Origin: Rhea pennata | Taxonomy: Eukaryota > Chordata > Aves > Rheiformes > Rheidae | DNA length: 64,000 nt | Assembly (NCBI RefSeq): GCF_028389875.1 | Contig: NC_084663.1 | Span: forward strand, 95,903,190-95,967,189 | Direction: 5' to 3' | Part shown: piece by piece, positions 36,576 to 49,369 of the stretch | Position numbering within the stretch: position 1 is the first letter of the stretch | Layout: every line of letters starts with the position of its first letter | Notes under the pieces: generated by a model | The model's database searches: none | Told to the model about the DNA's origin: nothing | What the model saw: only the letters and a program-made list of their open reading frames with translations | Translations under genes and position numbers: made by a program

Positions 36576-38810
36576 CTATTCAATATTAAAAACTATTGTG
36601 CATCTTTTGTCAGTGTTTTCCTGAGAAATCAGGACTTGAAAGAACAGCACTTGACTTACCTAGTTGTTTATCCAGGGGTCTAGTTCTACAGTGGAAATAA
36701 TGTTAGTATTCATGGTAATTTGTGGTATAAAATTGCTCTTTGATATTTTCCTTTGCAGAGCATAATAGAGCAATGCCTTGATGGCGTAAGATATTTAGAG
36801 AGAAGATAAATGTGTTTTTCTGCTTGATGGGATCTGAAACCTAGGGTGCATCTGCCATTTTTTTAACAGATATGCAGAAAGTTTTTATGAGACAAGTCCT
36901 GCAAGACTGGCATTATGGAAAAAGCTGGGATTTCAATTACTGAACACTTTTTAACCTCAAGTATGCTGACAGTGCAGTAAGTTTTGCTATGACTCCTGAT
37001 GAGATATGATGAATTTGGATGTCAGCAAGGCCAATCAGAAAGGCATCTAGAACAGTTCTAAATGTGAGAAACCCATGAAGCACATTAAATGCATGCCATT
37101 GCAATAGGATGAGAGATGGTGTTGTGAACAGTTGAACTCAAGAGGCAATAGAGCAGATAGTTTAGCTTGGATTATCATGTCATGAGAGTATTTCAGAGAA
37201 CTGAAGAAAGGCTAGGGATGGCTGTTTTACGTTATGGCAGTTTTATGTTTGTGAAGGAATTGTAGGAATTAGTTTTCTTCATATTGCCCATATTAACCCA
37301 ACATCTCAGACTTCACTGAAATCTGTATGCATCTCCTGAATGGAGAAGAGACATGCTTACATTAGATGTATTACTTAGGAAAGGAACACTCTGTTGATGG
37401 AAGTCAACTGGCATAAGCTTTTGTGTGTCAAGGAAAGCCAAATGGTGGCATACCGGCTATGGGAGTTTTGTGAACAATTCAACTCAATTTTTGGTTAGAT
37501 ATTCTTTAGACTCTGTGGATTTTGATTTTAGGGATTGGGAAGAGTTGAAAGAAGCTTATTGCAGAGGCAGTACAGGTAGTCAGCAGCAGCGAGGGCTACT
37601 GTCTTACATTTGAGCAGGTTAGCGTCTACCACCTCCTTTTAAGTTCTGTGTGAGACCCTCATAACTCCTTCGCTCCAGTTTCCATGGGATCATGCATTTT
37701 GCCACTGCAGAAGTTCATGCTTTTGGCTGAGGAGAGGGACCAAAAAGGCACCAAGAAGCAGAGGGGTGAGGATGTGGGGTGTTCAAAGGAAGGGGTGGAA
37801 TAAGAGGACTTAAAATTGAGGTTTTAAGGGTATGGAACATCGCAGTAGTGACCTGGCTGGTCTTGGTTTGGTCAGGAGAGCAAGGGAGCTTGTGGTTATT
37901 GGTGTGTGAAAAACAAAGGAAGTCAGTCTGTCTGCCTTGGTTTACATATTTAAGTCAAATTGGCCACAGAGACGGGAACAGCAGTGAGAGTCACGCAAGT
38001 ACAGTTGGGTGGCTGTGACAGAGGGTGACTAGCGAAAAAAGGGAAGATGATGCATGCATCAAGTGTGAAGGGCTATGTGTTGACCGTACATTGAAAAGGA
38101 TTCTGAAAGTTGTCACTATGAGAAAGAAGAACACATTGATTTTACTTTGTTATATAAATTTAATGCAGATATTTGTTGGTAGATGTGTATTCTCTGACTT
38201 CCTTGACTTCCATTTATCAGCCAGACTACTTTGAGGTGCTTTTTCAAGTTGTTTGTAAAGTCTGTTTTTCCTAAGGGAAGTCTCAGGCTTCAAAACACGT
38301 GAACTGCGGATAGTGTTGAGAAGTAGTGATGCATATTTTGAGGAAAGAAATTGTGATGCTGTTAACTCCCTATATCCCATTTGCTTCCCACTACCCACTC
38401 TTCTAGGGTACTCGATTATGTTGCCAGTTCCCCTGCAACAGTGCTGCTTGTAAATATGAATTTCTTTGTCCCTCTTAAACTTGCTGGCAACCCTCCATCC
38501 TTCTGCCATGGTTTATGCAAGATGGGCATGTAGACATATCCAAGCTACTGTGTGCTTTCTACTCTAGTGCCTAAAAGGCCCTAGGCTAACAAGGAGAGAA
38601 TTTTTGTCCCAGATAAACAGACTGAAGGTCAAAGATGGTGAAATATATTGTAAATATAAGGCACTTATTTCTAATAGAGCCACTGAATCATCTTCATCAA
38701 CTAGTCACAGGAAGCAGTGACTATTAGGTATCCACTGACTGACTTGCAAGCAAAAAAAATACTGTTTTGACGAAGTCACATTTTGGGCATGCACAGTCTT
38801 TGTATATGTC
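36576..38810. other. Non-coding sequence, no gene recognised
   Basis: About 2.2 kb. The minus-strand frame 38150-38509 (119 codons) is one of the longest unexplained frames in the window but has no recognised domain, CpG enrichment or promoter. Confidence 0.5.
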
Positions 38811-39346
38811 TGTCCTTCTCTATTCAGCCCTGATGAGGCTATGTCTGGAGTGCTGTGTCCAAATCTAGGCTCTGTAGTAGGAGAGAGACATGGCCGCAGT
38901 GAAGAGCATCAGAGAAGATTAAGGAACTGGCACATCTCTCACATGAGAAGAGGCTGCGAGAGCTCGGCCTGTGCAGCCTGGAGAAGAGAAGGCTCAGGTG
39001 GATCTTACCAATGCCTGTAAATACCTGAAGGGAGGCTGTAGAGGAGATGGAGCCAGACTCCTCTCAGTGATATGCAGTGACAGAATAAGAGGCAAGGGGC
39101 ACACTGAAAGGTAGGAAGTTCTGTCTGAATATAAGGAAAAATCTGTTTAACTGTGAGCGTGACTGAGTACTGGACTGGGTTGCCTGGAGATGCAACCACG
39201 CTTGGAGATATTATAAAGCCATCTAGTCATGGTCCTGGGCAGCCTGTTCTTGGTGACCCTGCTTGAGTGGAGGTGGTGAGGTAGTGGTTTGGACTAGGTG
39301 ATCCCCAGAGGAGCTTGCCAACCCCAGCTATTTTGTGATTCTGTGG
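38811..39346 (+). mobile_element. CR1 LINE, 5'-truncated and degraded, copy C
   Basis: It starts in the C-terminal region of ORF2 (CAGCCCTGATGAGGCTATGT then CTGGAGTGCTGTGTCC). It passes through AGAGGCTGCGAGAGCTCGGC and CCTGTAAATACCTGAAGGGA, and ends with GGACTAGGTGATCCCCAGAG and the terminal TTTTGTGATTCTGTGG. It is only about 540 bp and more diverged than copies A and B. Many frameshifts and stops are present, and the tail region has an insertion-like GGTGGTGAGGTAGTGGTT. It has no coding capacity. Confidence 0.9.
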
Positions 39347-42300
39347 TGTATGGAGAATCTCGGGCATGTGATCCAAATTGAGAGGATTAGGCATCACTGC
39401 AGTGGAAATCTATGTATGCTGACGATCTTGACGCACTTTTTCTGTGTATGATGTGGCAGAACCCAACTCGAAGCTTCTGGCAGCTAAATATGTGGGTTTG
39501 CCAAGGAAATTGCAGCTGGGGTTTGAAAAACAAACAAATGGAGCCTCCATCCCTTATCTTTTAGCCAAATGGTACTTCCCAGCTGGTGGTGCAGCTGCCT
39601 ACTGATCTTGGAGATCATGCTTACTGCTGGACTGTAGTCACAGTGCTGTTTAGTCAGTGTATTACTAGCACTCCATGCATTGAATCTTAGTACTGCAGCA
39701 GCATAGGTCACTACTGCGTGATGCCTGTTGCATTGGTTTGAAAAGCAAAGTACTTACTGGAAGGAGAAGTATACTTTATCATGCTAGAATTGGATGACAG
39801 AGCTGACTCGGTGCATTTGTGGTGGTGGTGGGGCATAGTAGCATACAACTATATATAGAGAAAGCCCAGATTAGAGGAAGATCTATTGTATTAATACTTA
39901 ATCTGTTTCTGTGTATGTATGTATACCTCATCCCGCAGCTCCTTCTTAGGAGATGCTGTTCTTCTGTAATAGTATAAATGAAATAGAGTCACTTATTCTT
40001 ATCATATGATTGGTCTTTTTCCTTATTTACTGGCCATGAAGGTGAATATCTTTTATTATCTGCACATTGTCAGTGTTGTATTTCGTTTCAGAACCTCTGT
40101 TCCAAGTCTGAGTACATCTGGCAATGGCATGCTGGAGGGATTTCTCAAGAGCTGATCTCCATGACTGTGGTAGAGTCCAGCCAGTTGCTAGATCAGTGTG
40201 TCAGAGAACACCTATTTCTGATGCTCATAAAACATTGCTGAAGTGAAATTTATATTTGCATTCAGAATGGGCTGGATTGTATCAAAAACCATTTTTTTTT
40301 CCTAAAAATTTCCCTGGGGTGGAAACCCCAAGATGCTCCTGCAAACTCTTTGAATTCAGTCCATTCCAAGTAGCACAGGCATAACCAGGCAGAGTACTTC
40401 TTAGCTTCTCAGTAGAATGAGGTCCCTGCCTGGTCACAATTACTTTATTTGCTTGGTTATATGTCTTTTAAGCAGATTGCTTGATTTTTGAGGGCCTGGC
40501 ACAATGCCTGGGTGTTGCAATAGCGGGGAAGACTGTACTCTGTGTATGAGGTTAATTCTTTAATGGGACAACTTGCTGAGCTGCTTTCATGTTCCTTTGT
40601 GTCACATGAAGGTATCCTCAGACTAGCTCCCCAGGGCATCCCCTGTGGAGGTCTCTGAATAACACAATCCTAAATAACACTTAAGGCTTGCTCTATTAAA
40701 GCACGTGGTGTTATGCTGTGACTCAGTATAGATCCATGTTGGTGCCCAAGTCCAACAGAACAGTGCTCAAAGTTTGTGTTGCCACTTAAATCTTTGATGT
40801 GCTTAAATATTTACATTGGTGAAAACTTAGCCAGAGACTCAGGTAACATCAGCTGAAGTTGTTATTTATCATTGCTGATATTGCGTCTGCCTGTCATTTA
40901 TTTTAAAACTTTGGTGAGTTGATAGTAAGTGCAATTAGTGTTGCTGTTGCTGGGTCAAACAGGAACAGACCTGCAGATTTGCTTCAGTGTCATTTTATGT
41001 TTTGAAATCTACACGGGTTGATATGCATTTTTCTTTGGGGCATGAGAAGACAATCTGGCCTAATCACTGCTCCTATAAATGTATTCGAGCTCCAATAGTT
41101 CTTAATAAAATAATAAATTTCCTATACTAAAGATGAGAAATGAGTTGACATGAAAGTATTATTTAAAGCTAGGTCTTTCTATATCATTAGTTGCATGTTC
41201 TTTCATATCCCTTCAACAAATATATTCAGCGTAGAAGAAGCTACCCACAAGGTCAGTTTTCCTTCTTGCAAGTAAGTTACGTTTCTTAAGTCAGTTTTGG
41301 ATATTTATTCTAAAAGTCAGTTTTGTCCTTCTCTGGTTATGCATAGTTTCAAACATGAGAACCCTGAACTGAATCAGCACTGTAGGTTTCTTCTGAATTA
41401 CTGCACTTAGGCAAGGTTCCATAATAATGTATGAACTATTATTGCTAGTTGAGAATCCTCTTCTGATACTAATTAATGTAAATTTTTGAGATAACAGTGA
41501 TAAAACAATTTATGTATAAAAACAGCATGGGTATATGTAGAGATGAGAGAATATTGGGAGTTTCTACTTCCAAACGTTTTATGTACATACCCCGGTGTAT
41601 TAGTCTCTGTTAGTATGATTATCGCAAGGTGACAGACGTCTTAAGTGTTGCAGATCCTTTCTGTGAAATACCTCTAAGCCTTTCCTAGCTATACAAGCAA
41701 CTGAGACTGTTCTGGTCCTTTCTGTGTCTCGTTCCAGGGGCTGAAACGGCATCATTTTCTGAAGGCTTGCCAAATGCAGTCACGCTCTGCTTATGCACAT
41801 CTGGGATGCTGCAAGCGTGGTCTAAGTGCCAGGCTGGGAGTAGAACATTACCTGTTCCTTCAGTGGCTGTACTGTAGCCTTTTGCATTTATTTTTGTTTG
41901 TTGTCTTTGCCAAAGTCCTTCACAGCCTTAGCTTTTCTAGCTTCCTTTCTCATTCCATACTGAGAATGTTGTCTTTTGCCTGTAACTAGTGATGTGTCCT
42001 GGTCAAATATTCAAACTGTATCTTTAACCTTTTGATTTCTCCCATGCTGACCTCCTACACCTGGAAAGAAATTCTGGCAAACATCTCTGAGGTTATTTCA
42101 CTGTTTGCCCTCCCCCAACCCATTATTAAAACTCGCCTTTGCTCTAAGGCCTGTGCAAATCTTAGCTGAACTGCTCATGGTTTTAAGACATTTCTCTTGC
42201 CCTAATGCTGGTGTAGGCAGTCCTCTGTGTTCATGGAAAATTAATGGGGTTTAAAAATAACCCAGCAGAAAAAACTCCTTCACTCTATTGCTAAAAAAGG

Positions 42301-44580
42301 CACATGAGTGCAGGAGGGCTGGGAGCAAGGGGCTGGAGCTAGGGCAGGAGAAGAGTTGAAATCAGCTTTCCCCCCTTCCCTCAAAGAGAATAGTCCATAG
42401 AGCTGCAGCTAAAGACCACAACCACTCATTTTATCTAGAGGTATCTCATGGTTATAGTGGCTGTCCTGTCTGTAGCCTCATTCGTGTTTGCTTTCAGTAT
42501 CCACGTTATAAAGTCTTTGGGGGAAATGCTCTCTTCTTTTTGTTTTTTTTGTGCAGTTACAAATGTAGTATTTACAGTAAGAGCAGTTTATAATAATTGA
42601 TGGGTTTTATATATCGGGCTTTAGTTAAATTCTTTTAGCTGAAAGAAAATGTAAGTACAAAACAGAGAGAAAACTGGAAAGATTGGTGCCTATTTAAGAA
42701 AAATGATCTTAATATTTTTCATAAAACTTAGTCATGCATATTACTGCATATTTCTTTGATATATTATTTTTATCTTTGCTTGTATTGTCTGACACTAAAC
42801 TAGATAGTAAACTCTTCAATACATGATTGTTTTCCCAGCTGTATTTATATGACTAGTAATATGCTTTGATCTAGAGAGAGAGAGAGAGAAGCTTCTGGCA
42901 TATAATAATAAAAAGTAATAATAATTCCTCATTTTTGGAAGTCAAGTTGAAGCTGATTTGGACCACATGGAAAGTGTTGTTTTCTTACATGAAGTATAAA
43001 AACAGTAGGCTTTGTTTATGATCTATCTTACTGTGTGCTAGCATAAACTGGAAGGAAAGAATAGTTGCTGTAATTGATGGATATACTGTCTTAAAACAGA
43101 CATGAGATGAAGATCTGACATGTTTGTTTGCAGAGATGATAATCACTAGTGATTAGTTTTACTGTATTTGAGTAAGAGTTTTCTTGTTGTTGTTGCATTC
43201 CCATTTTTTTTAATTATTGATAATATTGCCACCATGGGCTTATATCTATTTAGACATCAGAAGGGTGATTTTTTTTTAATCACTTATGTGACTCTCTTTC
43301 AGAGGTTTTACACAGGTTCTGTTGAGGAAAGAATAATATATTTTTATTTATAGAAGAGACTTCTTGCACAAGGCTAAAGTTTCATTTTAGAGGTTTTAGA
43401 TGTTGGATGCATTTATAAAACACACAGTCTTTGATTTCCGTAGTTCTGGACTCTGATGGTATGAGCTCTCTAGCTGTTTCCAGTATTTCTTTAAATTTCA
43501 TCATAGGTCCCTGGCTCTCCTGTGTTTCCTGGTTGCTCTTGAAACTGTCATTTGTATTTTATTCAAGAATAACATTGCTGAAGTTCTTACGGCTTCTGTT
43601 TTGTGGCCATTGTTGTTTTGCGTTCTCTTTTATCTCTTAATCTAATTTTAAATCTTTTTTTTTCTTTTGTATTTCGATTTAGCTGGAGTGTTCAGTGCAG
43701 TGCATTCCTTTTTACATTACTTAAATGTTTCTGTATCTTTTAGTGGCTTGATTTCAGAAAGATAGCTAATAGAGCCAGCTGGCTCAGATCGTTGAGAAAT
43801 GAATTTCTCCATTTCACAGGAAAAATCTTATCTCAGAAATGTGATTTCTTTTTTCTTTTTATTTTTTCCCCTTCTCTGTCGCTTTCTATGGAATGCAGAT
43901 TCTGAAATACCTGTTTCAGATGTATCGAGCTAAAACAATATCAGAAAAATTGAAACAGTTGGTGACATTTGAACATTTTATTTATGGTAATCTCATTGAC
44001 CAAAATTTGAATGTTTCAGTTCCTTTTTAATCTCATTTTTGTTTCTGTTCAGTGTAGCGAAGGGAAAAGAATGGTTATCTCCAGATGTTGCAAAGTGCAG
44101 GAAACTCTTCAAACAAAATGTGAGAACTTGGAAAGAAAGAAATAAAAAATTTTTTGAGCGTGGCTTTACCAAAACTTTTGATGTTAACTTTCACTTTTGA
44201 TTAATTCTTTTTACCATTTTCAATGTTTTGAAAATGCAACAAGAAACACTTAACTCAACCTGGCAATGTTTCTTTCAACAGGGAAATTTTAAAACAATCT
44301 TAGTGTTTCTTCCACATGAAGGAATAGCCTTTCAGTGACATAGAGAGTGTTTCAAACAACATGTAGTATAGTACTTCTGATATATTACTGAGTATATAAC
44401 CTTTCTTGTGCACTTAGTGATAACATGCATAGTTTAACTCAGATTTTATAAGGTATATAATACTACTCTTCTCTTGTAGCATCCCGGCACCTCACAAATC
44501 ACCAAGTTTACCTAAAAAGCCTTGTTTTGGAAGGAATTATATTGTCATACATCTGATATGAATACGAGGAGGAGTTTGAG
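39347..44580. other. Non-coding sequence, no gene recognised
   Basis: About 5.2 kb, AT-rich, with no large open frames (the longest about 75 codons). I see no repeat families besides a short GA microsatellite and scattered T-rich stretches. It is the emptiest large block in the window. Confidence 0.55.
42873..42889. repeat. Short (GA)n microsatellite
   Basis: About eight GA units within AT-rich sequence. Confidence 0.85.
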
Positions 44581-44584
44581 GCTA

Positions 44585-44603
44585 GCCCTACGTCACGTAG
44601 GGC
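44585..44603. promoter_or_regulatory. Near-perfect 19-bp palindrome with CRE-like core
   Basis: GCCCTACGTCACGTAGGGC has two perfect 9-base arms around a single central C (44594). The centre contains CGTCA, a CREB/ATF half-site, and a TCACGTA resembling a bHLH/TFE site. It lies about 170 bp upstream of the CpG-rich patch. A binding role is inferred from sequence form only. Confidence 0.4.
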
Positions 44604-44764
44604 ACGTCTGCTCTGTATTTGGAGGTGTGGAAGCAACTTGGGTAGATGTTCCTGTGCTAACTTTAACTAGACAGACTTAGTATTGCTGGTTGTGTAACCA
44701 CAGCAAAGTGGCGTTCTGTGCGTGTTAACATGCAGAATATTTGCCTGATTCTTGATCAGGCCTT

Positions 44765-45310
44765 TCAGAATGCTTGGGGCGCCCGGCTGCTGTAGCTCTG
44801 CTCCCCAGAGCACCCAGGTAGGGTGGCACGCTTGGAGGCGTGCTGGACTTGGATCATACCTCGGCTGGCAAAACGGGCCTTCAGGCTAAGGTCGGCAGCG
44901 CAGCGTGGCTGGCAGGGGTCCTGGGGTGAGGCATGAGGGGGGAGTGTCCCACAGCAAGGTTTGTGGTGGTGCTCCCCGCTTTGCTTCCAGGCACCTGTGC
45001 TGTTCCTGTGGGCCCTAGTGACTGTGTGCGACCTGAGCTCTCCTTTCTGTCTCGTTCGCAGCAATGGAAGTACTGCCGGTGAATCCGCCTGCGGCTGGGA
45101 CTTAAACTCCAGCTCTTCCAGTTCCTGGGTGTGTGTGGTATGTGTTTTATATATATGTGTGCATATATATGTATTTGTGGGTGTGTATACACACGCACAT
45201 AAACGTAAAGCCCTTCCTTATGCCTCTTTCTCAGCTGCAACTGTATCACGGCTCCGCTGACTCGCTGATTTCCGATGTGGTTGTCCATCCCCGGGGGCTG
45301 TGAATTGCTG
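44765..45310. other. CpG-rich patch, possible exon or minor CpG island
   Basis: This ~550-bp stretch carries roughly two dozen CpG dinucleotides by eye and is clearly richer in GC than its flanks. It contains an acceptor-like CTTTCTGTCTCGTTCGCAG ending at about 45061, followed by an open plus-strand frame. There is also a TG/TA-rich microsatellite. Both strands are open over long distances (the minus frame 44881-45336 has 151 codons), as expected in stop-poor GC-rich DNA. No protein is recognised. It may be an exon, an alternative promoter or simply a GC-rich segment. Confidence 0.35.
45129..45200. repeat. TG/TA-rich low-complexity stretch
   Basis: Interleaved GT, TA and CA dinucleotide runs, including GTGTGTGTGG, ATATATATGTG and TACACACGCAC. 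Confidence 0.85.
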
Positions 45311-48300
45311 TGATCTGTTACCGCTACATTTAGCACTGTACCTTTTTAAATGAAGTGACTTCTGAGCAGCTATCTTGATTAAAGCACGTGTATGAATAAA
45401 TAATGTAGTGGACTTAACAGTGAGGGAAGAAATAGATCAAGTGGAGATGTAATTCTTGAGAGGATACATTTTTCTCGCTCCTTGATTTTATAGATTATTT
45501 AGAAGAAGTGGCTCTAATCATAGTGGTTCATGTTTTCATTTAGTACAATAACATTTACTTTGATATGTAGCTGTGGCACTTAGCAGACAATCCTGATATT
45601 TAGCCTACAGTATTTTTCCATTATATACAGACTAATTAAGATTTGCAAGCATTCATTTCCTGCCCATTTCCTCCAGAAAATGAATGTGAAGTTCAGAACT
45701 TCAGCATTGTTGTAGTTCTTTTGATTTTCATTTTCTTCCATGCAAAACTAATGCAAAGATCTTTTTTATTGCTGTAACACCAGTACATTTTCATATTCAG
45801 TCTTGTGGTGTCGTTTTACAGATGCTCATAATGTAACAACAAAGAGAGATGACACAATCATTAGTATTTCTGAGCGTGGCAGTTCAAAGGGGGAAGTAGC
45901 AGTACTCATCCATGCACATGTCTGCTAAGGTCTGGGAATGAGGCCGTTCAGCTAATGATCAAGGAAAGACAGAAGCGAGCAACCACTTCTAGTTCTCTCA
46001 CTACAGAACTTGCAGTAGGCTGCTTCTTTCAGTGTGTGGTGGTGGACTGTGCTATTAAAATACATGTTGAAACAATACCAAGAGCAAAGTGAGAAATAGG
46101 ATTTATTGCAGCCAGTTCTCCTCCTGCCACTTGCATATGCAGTCCTGCGTATCTGGTGCTATTTTCCTACCTAAAAAGAGAAGGGAGCCCAGTATCATGC
46201 TCCCCTGGGACAAGCAAGTTAGAATATGTATGACTTCTGCAGAGATGTGGCAGAATGGATAAAAGAAAAGCAGTATGCAAGGAGCAGAATCCCCACTCCT
46301 ATAAATCTTTTGCAAAAAAGTGGAGGTTTTAAAATGATAATCTACTTCTCAGTACAATGATAAATCCCTAAACTTAAGAAAAACCCTCCTACTTGTTCAG
46401 TGCCCTCCTCCCCACCACCTATAGCATTTCTTAATTCTGTTCCCTAAGAGGAAATAAATAACTCCTAAAGGCAAACAACACCTCTGAGTTTTGCCCAGAT
46501 AAGTGGAATAGTTTGCTGTCTTGGCAGGAGGATAACTATTAAAAAGGAGAATAGGGAAAATTGTAGCTATTGCACCTAAATAAATGAGATAAAGGAACAT
46601 CAGATAATTAGTACCAAATCAGCCCGACTCAGAGACAAGAGCAAAGTGCAAACAAATAAAATGAAAACACTACAAGACGAAACAAGTCAAGGTTAATACT
46701 AAATTTTGTACAATTCAGTGTTAATTGTAAATAAGATATGTAAAGGAACAAAAAGAAAAAAACGTGGATCTAGATATCAGATGAGAAGACTGTTTTATTC
46801 CAGTCTGTCTTCTGAAAAATGCAGTGTGTGCTTTCAGCTTGTGGGGTGGTGATACTGGGAGAAAGGAAGGAGGGAACAAGGCTAATTTGCTGTAGGAAGG
46901 ACAGAGATACGTATGTGGCTCTTCCTTGGAGGCTGTAATAACAGAAGAAATCAAATGTGAACTTAACTGAAAAGATTTATTTTAAATAGAAAACTACAGT
47001 GATGTCACTCCAGCAATGCAGCATAGGACGAATTTTAGGCATTGATCTATTGCATATGCTAAGCTGGGTTGTTCTGTCTTGTTTGTCATAGCTGCTACAT
47101 AGATGGTCTTTGTATAGTTAGTATGAGCTGGGGGGGGGGGCAAAAGCCGTTTTCACTGAACCAAGAGCAATTTTCTTTCTCTGACTTAATTGGTATAACA
47201 GAGCTGTCTCTGTGGGGAGATGTCCTAAATGGACATCTGGATACATGCTAAATGATGGGTAAATGCTCTAATGGTTATTGAGTGTGAAGGAGGGTGACTA
47301 TGGGGTTGGTAGAGCAAAACAGAACAGGAGTTTGAAACACTTTGCTTCTGAGCTCTGACAAGAGCCAAGAAATGTCCATCTTGAGTGGCTCCGAATTCCT
47401 GATTTCTTTTTCCTCATGGAGCCATTAAATTGGTTACTCCCATAAGTATACATGGAGTCTGTTCTGGTGTGGGGCTCTGCTTGGTGAGGGCCCTGTGCAG
47501 AAAGGTGTTCTTGTGTCATGTGCTCACAGATGATCTGAAGACAAGTTAAATTGATGCACCCTTGGCAAATTATGATTTGGGAGCTCATTATCTCTTTGTA
47601 AAACTCATTTTCCAGCCTACTGCTTAAGCTTATAAAAGCACAGTTTTAATATACCTCCTGCTCTGTTTTTAATTCCCTAGTTGACAGTAAAGAAAATTCT
47701 AACCAACTCTCAGGACAATGCATATTATTCTTTTATCTTGATGGCATATTGATCCTGGTGAACATCCCTTCTGCAAAATAATGAACATGCATCTTAAATC
47801 CAGTATGTAGAGGTCATAGAGCGAGCTTTCTTCTTGCTTTCTTCTAGCCTGAGTACAACCTAAAAGGATCAGGTCAGGGCTCTTCTGCAAAAAATTCACT
47901 CATTTTTCTCTTTCTCAGTCTTGTCTTTCTCTCTCCTTGATTTAGAGTTTCCTGACGTCTAATGGTGTTTTTGTTTTGAAGATCTAATTTCACATTAAGT
48001 GATAGAAAATTGCCCTTGTAACCAAAACAGGGGCCATATTTACCTTGAAAAGGCCCCATGAAAGGTGATCTTAGAAATCTGTTTGTGACATGAAAAAACA
48101 TGTGAGATTGCGTGTTGTAGTAGCTCTGCTCTTGCTTGCTCTCTTTGTTCTTGAATAAAAATAGCTCTAAAAAAAGAAAAAAGAAAAAAAAATGAAAAGA
48201 GACTTCTAGAGCAATGTAAACTAAGCTTTCAAGAAAAGTCCCCTTACACCAGAAAGTGGGCAATGTGTTTGGTTGGGGAGCTTTGCTGGTGTACTGAAAT

Positions 48301-49261
48301 ATGTTAAATTCACATCCTACCTTATGCTGAAATCGCGTTGCTCCTTAGAGAAGCCCAGGTGTGCGTGTTTGCACGCGCACTATCCACAGCAGCACTGACT
48401 GAGGCAGGCATCCCCACTTTTTTTCCGTTCAATTCGGGCTCTTACTGAGTATGAGCAGCAACTGGGACTATTTGCATGTAATTTTTCACCATTGTGAGCA
48501 TGGTCTGAGTCTCTGAAAATTAAAATGAAGACTTCAGGATTTGTCCCTGAAATAATGGAAAATACAGGCATGTTTCTTTGCAATGCAAGCTAAACTACCC
48601 ATACTTTTCAAATGAATAATTATTGCCTCACTCACCCTATACTCTGGAGGCTAACAGGCTCCCAATCATATGAATGAAGTTATCTTTCAGCAGCTTAACA
48701 CTAAACTTGAGAACAGGTGAAATAAGGAAACCACTTAGAGGAAAATAACCTCTCTGTGATGGCCTTTTCTCAGAAATACAAGATACGCTGTTCAGCACCA
48801 GCAAGTGTGTAGGGAACCAGCTGAATGGGAGAATCTGTTCACTCCTCTAAGTACTTAATGGGACATGTATTTCCTTTTGCCAAAGAATGGCTGGTGATAC
48901 CTGCCTTTAGTTGAAGAAGCTAATGGGAGACAAGGAAGGGCTCTGCTGTTAAGCAAGAGAACTAGATTAGTATTGCTTTCAGAATGAAAATCCCTTCTCT
49001 TTCTCATCTGATTGATCTCATTCTGCAGGCCTTGGTAGAAGAAAAATGCTCATATTAGTGAAAGATTACAAACTATGTCTTAAAGAAGAAGAACAGGGAC
49101 TGTGGGTTAGAATAGCGGTTGTCAATGGGTTCAAAAAGGAGCCTGTTGCAGTTACAGGAGTTAAAAGACTAATGTTTAGAGTTAATCTAACTCTAATTAA
49201 AGTGTATGTATATTTGGAAGTGTTGTTGGAACCACCATGGTTTAAAAGCAAACTTTTTATA
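45311..49261. other. Non-coding sequence, no gene recognised
   Basis: About 4 kb. The minus-strand frame 47874-48263 (129 codons) includes a translated poly-Phe stretch from an A-rich run and is not credible as a gene. There is a short G10 run near 47130. Nothing else is recognised. Confidence 0.5.
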
Positions 49262-49283
49262 GTGTGTGTGTGTGTGTGTGTGG
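49262..49283. repeat. (GT)n microsatellite
   Basis: About ten GT units followed by a G-rich GGGGAGGGGGG stretch. Confidence 0.9.
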
Positions 49284-49346
49284 GGAGGGGGGCAATGTAA
49301 TTTGCTGTATGTAAAGACGAGATGGCAAACATATGTTAAGAAAATC

Positions 49347-49369
49347 TTTTTTTTTTTTTTTTTTTTTTT
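49347..49369. repeat. Poly(T) tract, 23 nt
   Basis: An uninterrupted T run with no recognised attached element. Confidence 0.9.

Noticed and set aside
38150-38509. 119-codon minus-strand frame
   Set aside because: About the longest expected by chance among six frames of 64 kb; no motif, promoter or CpG signal.
44881-45336. 151-codon minus-strand frame
   Set aside because: No domain, spans a TG/TA microsatellite, and overlaps an equally open plus frame.
47874-48263. 129-codon minus-strand frame
   Set aside because: Contains a poly-Phe run from an A-rich tract; no support.
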